Below are positions 25,101-34,004 of a DNA stretch of 36,058 nt, piece by piece (position 1 is the stretch's first letter; each line of letters starts with the position of its first letter). A program made the position numbers and the translations under genes. The stretch is from JAWLBR01 sp041687495 (GTDB lineage Bacteria; Bacillota; Limnochordia; DTU087; JAAYGB01). A model generated the notes under the pieces. That model worked only from the letters and a program-made list of their open reading frames with translations, searched no databases and had not been told where the DNA came from. The stretch is from assembly GCA_041687495.1 (NCBI GenBank), contig JAWLBR010000022.1:1-36058 (forward strand), read 5' to 3'.

Positions 25101-25706
25101 GCGGAACTTAGCGATGGCCTCGTGATCTACTAGATCGACCATTTCCTCGTAGTCGATGACGTCAATCTTTTGCACCTCGTGGGAGGTCCTAAACCCGTCA
25201 AAGAAGTGTAGGAACGGTACGCTGGCCTTCAGCGTAGACACATGGGCCACCAAAGCCATATCCATGGCTTCCTGGACAGAAGCAGAGGCAAGCATAGCCC
25301 ATCCAGTCTGCCGAGCAGCCATCACATCAGAGTGATCACCGAAGATGGATAGAGCGTGGGTTGCTACAGTTCTAGCAGAGACATGGAACACAGCCGGCAA
25401 AAGCTCACCGGCAATCTTGTACATGTTGGGGATCATCAGCAATAGACCTTGCGAAGCGGTGAAAGTAGTGGTCAGTGCACCACCAGCCAATGATCCGTGC
25501 ACAGCTCCAGCAGCTCCAGCTTCAGACTGAAGCTCAGAAATCCGGACAGTTTGGCCCAACAAGTTCTTGCGGCCATGAGCTGCCCAGTCATCGCATACTT
25601 CTCCCATGGGAGAAGACGGGGTGATGGGATAGATGGCAGCTACATCGCTCCACGCATAAGCGACGTGGGCTGCAGCGGTATTCCCATCAATGGTCATCTT
25701 CCGCAT
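22182..25706 (-). CDS. nifJ: Pyruvate:ferredoxin (flavodoxin) oxidoreductase
   Basis: 1174 residues, the full single-chain length. The enzyme oxidises pyruvate with CoA to acetyl-CoA and CO2, reducing ferredoxin, and is central to anaerobic fermentation. Domains in order: pyruvate/TPP domain (YPITPSSPMGEVCDDWA, 26-42), CoA domain (about 260-400), gamma domain (FFGLGSDGTVGANKNSIKII, 420-439), two 4Fe-4S sites (Cys 688, 691, 694, 698 and Cys 744, 747, 750, 754), the proximal-cluster cysteines in CAGCG (811, 814), and the TPP-binding block GDGWAYDIGYGGLDHVL plus NTGGQASKATPTG. ATG is 12 nt after AAGGAGG. It is monocistronic with its own strong promoter and a terminator. Confidence 0.97.
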   Translation of the reverse strand: MRKMTIDGNTAAAHVAYAWSDVAAIYPITPSSPMGEVCDDWAAHGRKNLLGQTVRISELQSEAGAAGAVHGSLAGGALTTTFTASQGLLLMIPNMYKIAGELLPAVFHVSARTVATHALSIFGDHSDVMAARQTGWAMLASASVQEAMDMALVAHVSTLKASVPFLHFFDGFRTSHEVQKIDVIDYEEMVDLVDHEAIAKFRRRAMNPERPHLRGTAQNPDIFFQAREACNAYYDAVPDIVAEAMAEVEKITGRSYKPFDYYGAPDAENVVVLMGSGCDAVEETVDYLVAKGEKVGVIKVRLYRPFSAKHFLAVLPETVKCLSVLDRTKEPGAVGEPLYEDVRTVLAEAGMNDITVVGGRYGLSSKEFTPTMIKSVYDNGALAAPRNHFTVGIIDDVTNTSLPIGEKIDTAPKGLFRAKFFGLGSDGTVGANKNSIKIIGDHTDMYAQGYFVYDSKKSGGITVSHLRFGSSPIKSPYVIDQADFVACHNASYVTRYDLLDGIKTGGVFLLNSPWSLEEMEEKLPASLKKTIAEKKLRFYNIDAVKIAAELGLGGRINTVLQAAFFKIADVIPADDAIRFIKEAIKKTYGRKGDKIVEMNYAAVDRGVEEVQQVAYPESWANAVDEAAATAEEVVPEFVRDIVRPMAALKGDELPVSAFTADGTFPTGTTKYEKRGVAVSIPVWVTDNCIQCNQCAFVCPHAAIRPFLAKTEDLADAPESFTTKKAVGRELAGYEYRIQVSALDCTGCGNCAQVCPSKEKSLVMEPLEAHATVESDNWEFAVGLPKPDVEVNASTVKGSQFQQPLFEFSGACAGCGETAYIKLATQLFGDRMIIANATGCSSIYGGSAPTCPYTVNENGEGPAWGNSLFEDNAEFGYGIYLANQAQRATLASRMEALLNAEISAELKAAFGTWLEDPNDVANSRKAAATIKALLPAAIESASGDAAAGLKAVQDSVDLLVKKSVWIVGGDGWAYDIGYGGLDHVLASGEDVNVLVLDTEVYSNTGGQASKATPTGSVARFAASGKKTKKKDLGLMAMSYGYVYVASVSAGANRNQLVKAMIEAENYKGPSLIIAYAPCINHGINMGLSVEEGKKAVEAGYWPLYRYNPVLVEDGKNPFSLDSKEPSGSFREFIMGEVRYRTLTQQFPEEAERLFGKAEKDASDRLATYKRMAGQD

Positions 25707-25796
25707 GATAGTATAACGCCTCCTTAGACTCTTGAACTTACATCACACAATACAGACAAAAGCAGTACAAAACGAATTACCCTGTGACCCTTTCCC

Positions 25797-25825
25797 AATT
25801 TACTACTATCTACCACGCCTGTCAA
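25797..25825 (-). promoter_or_regulatory. Near-consensus sigma-A promoter of nifJ
   Basis: On the minus strand TTGACA (25825-25820) and TAAATT (25802-25797) are exactly 17 bases apart. The predicted leader is about 85 nt and ends in AAGGAGG. The perfect -35 fits high expression of a central enzyme. Confidence 0.75.
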
Positions 25826-26065
25826 TTATTGCCGCGAGCAAACCCCGGACTTCCTAAACAGGCTCACCGGGGAAACGATCACGATTTTTGCACCACTACT
25901 TGTCGTTCGCCTTCTGTGGCATATGTTCCTGCCGTCTTGGGGCAAACATCTGCGGATTTGTCCGTTTCATCACAATCCACACGCTCTTGAGGTTGGACGC
26001 GCTGCAGACAGGTGTAGTTGAGACATAAAGAGAAACAAGATAAATGACCAATTCCACCAAAGACT
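25826..26065. other. Spacer between nifJ and addB
   Basis: The spacer between the two divergent genes is 371 bp in all. Beyond the nifJ promoter it holds the inverted repeat CCCCGG (25843-25848) / CCGGGG (25867-25872) with an 18-nt loop, directly upstream of that promoter. Candidate promoters toward addB (for example TTGAGA followed by AT-rich sequence near 26014-26045) are weak. No convincing gene is present. Confidence 0.3.
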
Positions 26066-26070
26066 GGAGG
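26066..26070 (+). promoter_or_regulatory. Ribosome binding site deciding the addB GTG start
   Basis: GGAGG is 7 nt before GTG 26078 but only 1 nt before ATG 26072, so the GTG is the likely start. Confidence 0.6.
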
Positions 26071-26077
26071 AATGCAA

Positions 26078-29000
26078 GTGAATCTGCGCCTTGTAGTGGG
26101 CCGTGCTGGAAGTGGGAAGTCATCATTATGTTATCGAGAGATCGTGACCGCACTTGCTGCCAGTGATTCGCCCTTGTACCTAATTACCCCCGCTCATCTG
26201 ATTAACCAAGCAGAGAGGGCTGTCCTGTCCCTGTGTCGGGGGTTTGAGCGTCTTCGGATCATCACTCTCCAACAGTTGGCGATGGAGGTCTTGCGCAGGC
26301 AGGGCTTACCGGTGAAGATGATGACCGGCCTCGATAAGCAGATTTTGTATCAGACCACGCTGATGCAAGTAAGAGAGCGGCTGACTCATCTGCGGGATGC
26401 GGCGCGCCGGCCTCGATTTGCTCAGGCAGTTGGTCAAACGCTCGCCCAACTTACGATGCATGGCATTGGGCTGGAGCAGTTTATCTCTCTTGTCAAAGAT
26501 GGGTCTGTTCACAGCGATGTTTTGGAGGATCTTGCGGTGGTGGCCCAGCACTTTTCCGCTCTAAAGGCCGAGAGAGACGATGAGGCTGGGTTGCTGGCAA
26601 GAGCCTGCGAAGTATTAGCCAGCCCGGGTGAGTATTCTGATCAGGTATTAGAATTATGCAGCGCCCAGGTATGGATCGATCATCTATCCGCTCTGAAGCC
26701 CCAAGAAATGCTGTTTGTTGAACAGCTGAGCGTAACGGTGGCTCAGGCAACCATGACGTGGACAACCTGGCAGCCGGAGCAGCAGGCGGATCCTAGCCTA
26801 ACTGCGGCGGCTCTAGCCCGGCGCGTGCGCTCCCTGGGAGTCCCAGTGGAGACAGTGGTTTCTCGCGCCATTCCTAACCGGCCGCAGAATCTACAAACCC
26901 TCAGCCAATCATCTCCGGATCCATGCGACAGGGATGCTGCTTGTGACGGCTCCATTTCCTTGAGTGTCTACCGCGATGAAGTCCAGGAGGCTGAGCATAC
27001 CGCCGCCGCCATTGCGGCCCTGATCCGTGATAAGGCAATTCGCTGGCAGGATGTCGCGGTTGTTGTGGGCGATCTGCGACGTTACCAACGTCCACTTTCT
27101 GACGCTTTCGCCCGACACTGCATTCCCAGCACGGTCAGCACCCACAAACGTGGACTGTTCCACCCGCTGGTCCGTCTTATCATTCAGGCCATCGACACAG
27201 TTGACTCGGGACTGAGTCAGGAAACTGTTTTGGATCTAATTAAGTCCCCCCTTTGGCCTGGGACGTGGCAGGAGAAGGCAGAGATCGAACTATTTGCCCA
27301 AGCCAACGGGATAACAGGAAGCCTTTGGATCAGCAAAGAGCCCTGGCCCCTGCGGCAGCATGTTGTAATCGAGCCGGAGAACCAAGGCATCCCGGCGCAC
27401 CTGCAGCAGCAACACGCGAGGGTGAACCAACTGCGCTCAAGAATTCTGGCTCCTTTGGCTAAGCTGCACACAGTCATTGCTACCAGCGATGAGTCGCAGC
27501 AGACTCTGGACGCTGAAACTGCACTATCGGCTTTGTGGAGTTTGCTGGTCATGGCTCGAAGCAATCAGGACCCGTCGATGGCAACCCAGACCGTTGAAAA
27601 TGGGCCTTCAGACGCTTGTACTCACCTGTTCTCTGATGAAGTCACCGAGGCAGTTTGGTCCCAACTGGTTGAGGTCATGGACCTCATCTATTCCCATCTC
27701 CCGGCAGGTGGAACGACCTGGCCGGAGATATCGGCCTGTCTGCGGGGAGCGGTCCAACAGGTTCGACTCCCACAGCTGCCTGCACAAGTAGACGAAGTCC
27801 AGGTTTTGACGGCTGACCAAGTGGTAGGTTTTTCAATCCCATATGCCTTTGTCATCGGGTGCATTGATGGTGCGTTGGAGTCAGCTCCGGAAGGCTCTAC
27901 TTTACTACCAACTCAAGTCCTGTTAGAATTGCTCACCTTGTCGCAGGTACCATACCCGTCGATGAATCAGCAGATGAGCCAAGCTAGGAACCTGTACCGC
28001 TACTGTGTTATGAACATAGCGGATAAGCACCTGCACCTCAGCTATCCTAGAACCGTCGGCGGTAAGGACGCGTACCCCCACGGAATGCTAGTCTCTCTGC
28101 AGCGAATCTTTCCTGACTTGAAAATCAGGGAGCAGCTAGGGCCGATCGGGGTAGAGAAATTAACCTGCCTTGAGGCGGCGGCAGCCTCTCTTGAAGAGGC
28201 GATTGCGCAGGGAGATGAGTTCATCAAGCAGCGGGTGGGCCTCTATCAATGGATGCTGAGCAGCACCGCCGGCAGGAAGGCTCTTCGCCGACAAATAATT
28301 CCAATTGGTTGTACCAAGGGGCAGGACTTTGACGGTGAGATTGCCCATCAGCTGTACGGTATGCCTTTCATTACCAGCGTCAGCCAACTTGAGCAGTATG
28401 GCCGCTGTCCATATGCTCACTTCTTGAAGTACGGATTGCGAGNNNNNNNNNNCAGAAACCGATGCAATATGGGTTGGAGAACATGGATTTTGGAACGCTG
28501 GTGCACACCGGGCTGCGCCAGTTCCTCCACAGCCTTGCTGATTTTAATGCCACTCTGTCTGCGGAGGAGGCCGAGTCTGTTGTTGACAGTATCCTTGACC
28601 AGATGGTTTCTGGCGTAAAGGGTGGGATCTTAGACTCAGACCGCCGTCATGTACATCTGCGCAGCCGACTGCGCTCCCGCCTGCTTGATGCAGTAAACAT
28701 ACTCATGACGGAAATGGAGCGTTCACAGTTTCGCCCAGCTGCTCTAGAGCTGGAGTTTGGACCTGATGCATCATTACCGGGCATTTCTCTTCGCCTAGAT
28801 GATGGCGAACGTGTCTACCTAAGAGGACAGATTGACCGGGTAGATCTGGCCGAGTCCACAGCTTCTCAAAGGAAGTTGGTGCGTGTGTGGGACTACAAGT
28901 TGGGTCAAACCAAGCTCGCTCTGGATGACGTGGCCGACGGAATCTCCTTACAGCTGCTGGCCTACTGCCTGGTCTTAGTCGAGAATGGACTGGGCAGCCA

Positions 29001-29517
29001 TCGCCTCAAGCCGGCATCAGTGCAGTACTTCCGTGTCGCAGAAGGATTCCTCTCCAGTTCGTCTGGTCCCATTGGCGCCCGTGAACAGGATCAGTTGTGG
29101 GAGAAACAGTACGCTGTTTCCGGCCTGTTTGGCAGTGATCCAGAGGTATTAGCTGCCCTAGATCAGTTCCTGTCTGTGCGTCCGATGTACCCGATTCGAA
29201 TCAAGCAAAATGGCGATGTATACAGCCAAGACAGAGCGAAGGTATTGTCCGACGATGAATGGACTGTGTTGCTAGCCTTCGTCCGTCAACTCATGGGTAG
29301 GTTTGCTCAGGAGATATTGAGCGGCAGGGCAGGGGCCACACCACACCGCCGAGGAAACCAAAAAGCTTGCGAACGCTGCGATTACGAGAATGTCTGCCAC
29401 TTTGACCCAGCAGTCGTAGGACACAGTTATCGTGTTTGCTCCCCGATGCCCAGCAAAGACAAGAAGAAGTATCTACTGGAGTGGGTAAGCGAATCTGGAG
29501 GTGTCATCAGTGTCTGA
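26078..29517 (+). CDS. addB: ATP-dependent nuclease subunit B, interrupted by an assembly gap
   Basis: AddB partners AddA in double-strand-break resection at Chi sites before RecA loading. The left part (26078-28442, about 788 residues) starts VNLRLVVGRAGSGKSSLCYR with Walker A near residues 8-15 and reaches the first iron-sulfur cysteine, Cys777 in YGRCPYAHFLKYGLR. The right part (28453-29517, about 354 residues) carries the nuclease domain (LRGQIDRVD, VWDYKLGQTK, LQLLAYC) and the last three cluster cysteines in CERCDYENVC. Together they give the usual AddB length of about 1150 and all four cluster cysteines. The parts are in different frames only because the N run has the wrong length; this looks like one intact gene. 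Its stop overlaps the addA start. Confidence 0.92.
28443..28452. other. Assembly gap (10 N) inside addB
   Basis: Ten N between two halves of one gene. To keep the frame the true gap must be 2 more than a multiple of three, so 10 is a placeholder. Comparing with AddB proteins as I remember them, only a few residues appear to be missing. Confidence 0.95.
29497..29501 (+). promoter_or_regulatory. Ribosome binding site deciding the addA GTG start
   Basis: GGAGG inside the end of addB is 8 nt before GTG 29510. The earlier GTG at 29501 overlaps the site itself. Confidence 0.55.
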
Positions 29518-32500
29518 TGGATGTGATCGTGCAAGCCAAACATCTGAGATGAGATTCACTCCGGGGCAGGCAGCGATTATATCCGCCCGGAGGTCCGGTC
29601 TACTTGTTGCTGCCTCGGCAGGAACGGGGAAGACCTATACTTTGACCCACCGCATCCTTCGCCGACTGCTTGATGATCAAGACCCCCTCGATCTAGACCG
29701 CCTGCTAGTCGTGACTTTCACCGACGCTGCGGCCAAGGAGATGCGGGATCGCATTCGTTCGAGCCTGGTCAAGGCTCTGCAAGCACGGCCTGGCGATAGA
29801 GTGCTCCAAGAACAGTTGGAGAAAGTCGGGGCAGCTCAGATTTCTACCATCCACAGCTTTTGTCGCGAGATTCTTAAGCGGTATTCGTACCTGCTGGGGC
29901 TCGAGCCGTCGCTGTCGGTGATCGATGAGTCAGAGGCCGTCATCCTGAAAGATACTGTTATTGACCGCCTGTTCATGGATTCATATGAAGCAGATGAGTC
30001 ACACTTCATAGACCTGCTAGATAGTTACAGCCGAGGTCTTGGTGACCGAACACTGAAACGGACTATCCTCGATGTCTATGAGTTCACCACAAGTATTGCG
30101 GATGCGCACCAATGGCGTGACGATGTCCTAAGCCTATGGAGCGCCAGATCCGACGAACTCGCCGACCACCGATGGGTCAAAATGTTATCTGAACAGGTGA
30201 GGGCTGAACTGGCCTGGAGCATCGTTTTGATGGAGAAGGCCACCTTGCTCAGCGAAGAAGTAGGCGGCCCGCTAGTGTACGCTTCACAGCTTCGCAGTGA
30301 GAAGGATGAACTTGCGACTGCCCTCAACGCCTTAAGTCAAGGCGAATGGGATGCAGCTGCAGCTTCTTTGCCAAGCTTTGCTAAGCTCAAACCTTGCCGA
30401 AGTAAAGATGTAGACGAGGCGGCGAAGAAACGAGTGCAAGCTTTGCGAAACGCAGCCAAAGACATCACAGGCAAGCTCAAGAACGGGCTTTTTTCCCGGA
30501 CCCTGCTGGAGTATGGAAAAGACCTTCCAGCCGACAGGGCTCGAGTCGAGGCTATATTGGACTTAGCCGCCGAATTCGATGCACGGTACACAACAGCAAA
30601 AAGGCAGCTGGGGGTAGTGGATTTTTCTGACTTGGAGCGCCTGGCTCTGCGCCTATTACACACGCCGTCCAGCGGAGGAATGACTGTGGCCGAGCATCTG
30701 CAGCAACAATATGACGAGGTGCTTGTAGACGAGTACCAAGACACCAGCCAAATCCAGGACAGTATCCTGTATCTGGTGTCCAAAGATGGTCAGGCCAGTT
30801 GCCCCAACCGCACTCTCATCGGCGATGTGAAGCAAAGTATCTATCGCTTCCGCTTGGCCGATCCGAGTCTATTTGTCGATAAGCTCGCTTCATACAAGAA
30901 AGAACCGGGAGCGCTCCACCGACAGATTCCACTCAATCTGAATTTCCGCTCCCGCCCGGAAGTGCTGGAGGCGGTCAACTTCATTTTCCAGCAGATCATG
31001 ACTAGAGAGGCGGCAGAAATCGACTACACGCCCGAAGATTTTCTCGTCTGCGGAGCTTCCTGGTATCAGTCGGAACTAAACCAAGCTGGAGTGGAAAGCA
31101 GCGGCGCCAAACCTGTAGAGATGTACATACTAGACAATTCCGCCTCGAAAGGAGCACAGGTTCAATCCGAAGAGGATGGGGACGTTGGCTCAGCGGAGCA
31201 TGGGGACTCGCCGGACGAAGCAGTCGGCGCCATGGAGTGCGAAGCCCACTTTATGGCTGATCGGATCTGGCAGCTGATTAGCCAAGAGGATCACATTTAT
31301 GATCCCGATTTGAAGTCGCAGCGTCAGGTCAAGTTCGGTGACATTGCAATCCTGCTGCGATCAACCAAAGCCAATGCCGAGACGATTCGACAAGTGCTTC
31401 AGCGGCGGGGAGTTCCTTCGGTTTCTCTGGCTGGTGCACCTTTGTTTGCCGGACCAGAGGTAAAGTTGTTAACGTCCCTTCTCCAAGTAATCGACAACCC
31501 TAGGCATCAGCCTGAGCTCGCAGCGGTGCTGCTGAGTCCAGTTGGTGGCTTCACCGCTGATGAACTGGCACGAATCAAGGTCAAGCACCATGACCTAGAG
31601 CTGTTTGACGCTTTGGTTGCCCTTGCATCCGGAGCAACATCGGAGGCTGTCAAAGCCAACGAATTCCTCACTCATCTACAAGATTGGCAGAGAGCAGCAA
31701 GCTTGGGCCCATCATATCTGCTGCGCCAATTGTTAGCGCAGCTTGGCCCCGCTGCGTTTATCCAATACGCACCAGACGTGCCGTTGCGGCGCCGGAATCT
31801 CAAGCGCATCCTAACAATGGCCGAGACCTTTGAGGAGAATCACGCACCCGCCCTGTCGGCATTTGTTAGGCACCTGGTCGAAGTAAGGGAGCACGGTAGG
31901 CAGGATACGGAGGTCCTTCTGTCAGATTTTGGTACTGACGCAGTTAAGATCATGAGCATCCACAAGAGCAAGGGGCTTGAGTTCCCGGTGGTGTTCCTGC
32001 CAGGCCTGGCCAAGAGATTCAACCTATCAGATAGTTATAGCGATATCCAGTTCGACGGTGATATTGGCATTGCCGTGCGCCACGTAGACACCGAAAGTAA
32101 GCAGAAATGGCCGACGTTAAGCTCGTTGGCTGCGTCCTTTGCTGCAAGGCGCAAAGCTTTGGCGGAGGAGATGCGGGTGCTCTATGTGGCCATGACTCGA
32201 GCCCGAGAACGGTTGATTCTGCTGGGAAGCGGATCCAGTCCTGCTCGGATGTGCTCTGCATGGGCCGACGCCGTTGACCTGCCGTATCCCCAACTGCCGG
32301 CAATGCAGTTGCTGAGCGCAAAAAATGCACTGGATTGGATTGGCCCAACCCTTATGCGCCACAAGGATGGTCAACCACTACGTGAACTGGCCGAGTGCGT
32401 TCAAGCTCCGGCGTGTGTGCGCATAGTCTCTTACCCGTGCTGTTGGCATGTATCTGCTGGTACAGCACTACGCACTCCCCAGGGAGAGATTACGCTGCAA

Positions 32501-33406
32501 ACTCCGCTCCGTGAGGAGGAAACCGAAGTCTCGACTAAAATGCGTCAGCTAGAACCTCTGATGACCCATGAAGACGACGGGACTAAAGATTATGCCAGCC
32601 TATTTGCCTGGCGGTACCCACATGCACAATGGCTAGGTGTGAAAAGGGCATATGCGGTTACTGACCTCGCCGAAGGGTATGAGCTGCCAGCAACGGCTGT
32701 CAGGCTAGCAGGGCAAGGCGTGTCTACCGCTAAAAAGGGAGCCGAGTTCCACAGAAGGGCGGCAGCATCAGCTGTTCGTAACGTGTCGCCAAACTTCGCT
32801 GAACCAACGTTTTTGGTTCGTGGACATGATAGCCACGACGGAGCGCAGCGGGGAAGCGCTGTTCACCGGTTCATGCAGCTCGTTCCGCTTCAAGCGAACT
32901 TGGTTGATCCCCGACCGGTGAAGGCCGCCATTGACACTCTCGCTCTTCGGGGTCAGATAGCACGGGAAGAAGCTCGACTCATTGAGCCTGAAGTTGTCGC
33001 CAGCTTCTTTGCCACAGACCTGGGTCAGTTGATCTTGACTAATTGCGGTACGGTGCAGCGGGAGATACCCTTTACCATAGCCTTGCCGCTGAACGAGGTT
33101 GGCCCACCAACTTGTCCTGATACTCGGGAGTCGTCTGCACTGGCGAAAAGACCAAAGTCCGGTACAGATGACTTTACCGTACTGCGGGGCATTATCGATC
33201 TTGTGGTTAACGGGCCACAAGGTTTGGTGGTTGTTGACTTTAAGACCGATACTATCGCCCAAGAGGCAGTTTACGAATATGCCGCCAGATACTTCGCTCA
33301 AGTCAGGTATTATATCAAGGCGCTGGAGATAGTCCGCAAAGCTTCGGTGGAAGCTGGCTATCTGGCGTTTCTCAGCGCTGGAGTGAATATCCAGGTGACA
33401 AGATAG
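29510..33406 (+). CDS. addA: ATP-dependent helicase/nuclease subunit A
   Basis: 1298 residues, slightly longer than the typical 1230-1250. UvrD/Rep superfamily 1 helicase motifs appear in order: Q-motif FTPGQ, Walker A AASAGTGKTYTL (about 32-43), motif II DEYQDTS (407), motif III GDVKQSIYRFR (438), NLNFRSRPEVL (motif IV), IMSIHKSKGLEFPVVF (about 813) and motif VI LYVAMTRARERL (about 890). The C-terminal RecB-like nuclease domain shows GSAVHRFMQLV, the catalytic Asp in LRGIIDLVV (about 1226) and DFKTD (about 1243), then AQVRYYIKAL. It forms the AddAB complex with the preceding gene, overlapping it by 8 bases. An acidic insertion near residues 545-575 (EEDGDVGSAEHGDSPDEA) looks like a flexible linker. 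Confidence 0.96.
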   Translation: MSDGCDRASQTSEMRFTPGQAAIISARRSGLLVAASAGTGKTYTLTHRILRRLLDDQDPLDLDRLLVVTFTDAAAKEMRDRIRSSLVKALQARPGDRVLQEQLEKVGAAQISTIHSFCREILKRYSYLLGLEPSLSVIDESEAVILKDTVIDRLFMDSYEADESHFIDLLDSYSRGLGDRTLKRTILDVYEFTTSIADAHQWRDDVLSLWSARSDELADHRWVKMLSEQVRAELAWSIVLMEKATLLSEEVGGPLVYASQLRSEKDELATALNALSQGEWDAAAASLPSFAKLKPCRSKDVDEAAKKRVQALRNAAKDITGKLKNGLFSRTLLEYGKDLPADRARVEAILDLAAEFDARYTTAKRQLGVVDFSDLERLALRLLHTPSSGGMTVAEHLQQQYDEVLVDEYQDTSQIQDSILYLVSKDGQASCPNRTLIGDVKQSIYRFRLADPSLFVDKLASYKKEPGALHRQIPLNLNFRSRPEVLEAVNFIFQQIMTREAAEIDYTPEDFLVCGASWYQSELNQAGVESSGAKPVEMYILDNSASKGAQVQSEEDGDVGSAEHGDSPDEAVGAMECEAHFMADRIWQLISQEDHIYDPDLKSQRQVKFGDIAILLRSTKANAETIRQVLQRRGVPSVSLAGAPLFAGPEVKLLTSLLQVIDNPRHQPELAAVLLSPVGGFTADELARIKVKHHDLELFDALVALASGATSEAVKANEFLTHLQDWQRAASLGPSYLLRQLLAQLGPAAFIQYAPDVPLRRRNLKRILTMAETFEENHAPALSAFVRHLVEVREHGRQDTEVLLSDFGTDAVKIMSIHKSKGLEFPVVFLPGLAKRFNLSDSYSDIQFDGDIGIAVRHVDTESKQKWPTLSSLAASFAARRKALAEEMRVLYVAMTRARERLILLGSGSSPARMCSAWADAVDLPYPQLPAMQLLSAKNALDWIGPTLMRHKDGQPLRELAECVQAPACVRIVSYPCCWHVSAGTALRTPQGEITLQTPLREEETEVSTKMRQLEPLMTHEDDGTKDYASLFAWRYPHAQWLGVKRAYAVTDLAEGYELPATAVRLAGQGVSTAKKGAEFHRRAAASAVRNVSPNFAEPTFLVRGHDSHDGAQRGSAVHRFMQLVPLQANLVDPRPVKAAIDTLALRGQIAREEARLIEPEVVASFFATDLGQLILTNCGTVQREIPFTIALPLNEVGPPTCPDTRESSALAKRPKSGTDDFTVLRGIIDLVVNGPQGLVVVDFKTDTIAQEAVYEYAARYFAQVRYYIKALEIVRKASVEAGYLAFLSAGVNIQVTR

Positions 33407-33421
33407 GAGGAAAATGCACGA

Positions 33422-33871
33422 ATGGATACCTCGGTTCTTTCGCGCTATGAAAAGATTGCCAACGACATCGCCCACAAAGTGGCCGACGGGGTGTATCCAG
33501 AGGGAGAAAAGCTGCGAGGCCGGTCAACCTTGGCGGGATTGTATAAGGTGTCTCCGGAAACTATGCGCAAAGCGTTTGCTCTCCTGGCCAGCCAACAAGT
33601 TGTTGAAGTCCGCCACGGCAGTGGGGTGTTTGTTGTTTCGGCACAGAATGCTCGGGATTTTCTTCGCAAGACTGCGATTCGCCCACGCTTTCGCCGCAAA
33701 CTTGACGAACTAGCGGAGTTGATCGCGCAAAGGCGAGAACTAGACCGCCAGATTGACCACTGCATAATGGATATCACCCGGTTTGCATCAGATCGTTTCA
33801 ACGCCGATGCCGATGAGGAGCAGCGAAGTCCCGAAGACCCTGCCAGTGGTCACCAAAATGAAACACCCTAA
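33422..33871 (+). CDS. Small GntR-family regulator (YtrA-like size)
   Basis: 149 residues. The N-terminal 75 residues are a GntR winged helix: YEKIANDIAHKVADGVYPEG, then the variant recognition segment STLAGLYKVSPETMRKAFALL and the wing VVEVRHGSGVFVV. The rest is a short helical, charged dimerisation arm (RRKLDELAELIAQRRELDRQ), with no large effector domain. The ribosome binding site GGAGG (33406-33410) overlaps the addA stop and the start is 11 nt beyond, so it is co-transcribed with addBA. GntR regulators of this size often control ABC transporter operons; none is adjacent. The target is unknown and could be autoregulation of this operon. Confidence 0.87.
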   Translation: MDTSVLSRYEKIANDIAHKVADGVYPEGEKLRGRSTLAGLYKVSPETMRKAFALLASQQVVEVRHGSGVFVVSAQNARDFLRKTAIRPRFRRKLDELAELIAQRRELDRQIDHCIMDITRFASDRFNADADEEQRSPEDPASGHQNETP

Positions 33872-33923
33872 ACCCAAGAACATGGCAGGATTGGTGCCCC
33901 TTGGGTAGAAAAGACTCCACACG

Positions 33924-33952
33924 AACCAATTCCGAGGAATTCTTGGTTTTTT
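33924..33952 (+). terminator. Terminator of the addBA-GntR operon
   Basis: AACCAATTC pairs imperfectly with GAATTCTTGGTT (three-base bulge) around CGAG, followed by T-rich sequence (GGTTTTTT). It ends shortly before the ribosome binding site of the next gene. Confidence 0.6.
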
Positions 33953-34004
33953 GGCGAATTATGCCAAGGTTGATGGTTATCACCTAAGGTGTTGGAGGCT
34001 GAAC

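Noticed and set aside
27764..27778. tRNA T-loop-like GGTTCGACTCCCA
   Set aside because: It lies within addB coding sequence and no acceptor stem, D arm or anticodon arm can be built around it.
28453..29517. Right half of addB as a separate nuclease gene
   Set aside because: It starts mid-domain directly after the N run, lacks its own ribosome binding site, and completes the cysteine set and length of AddB.
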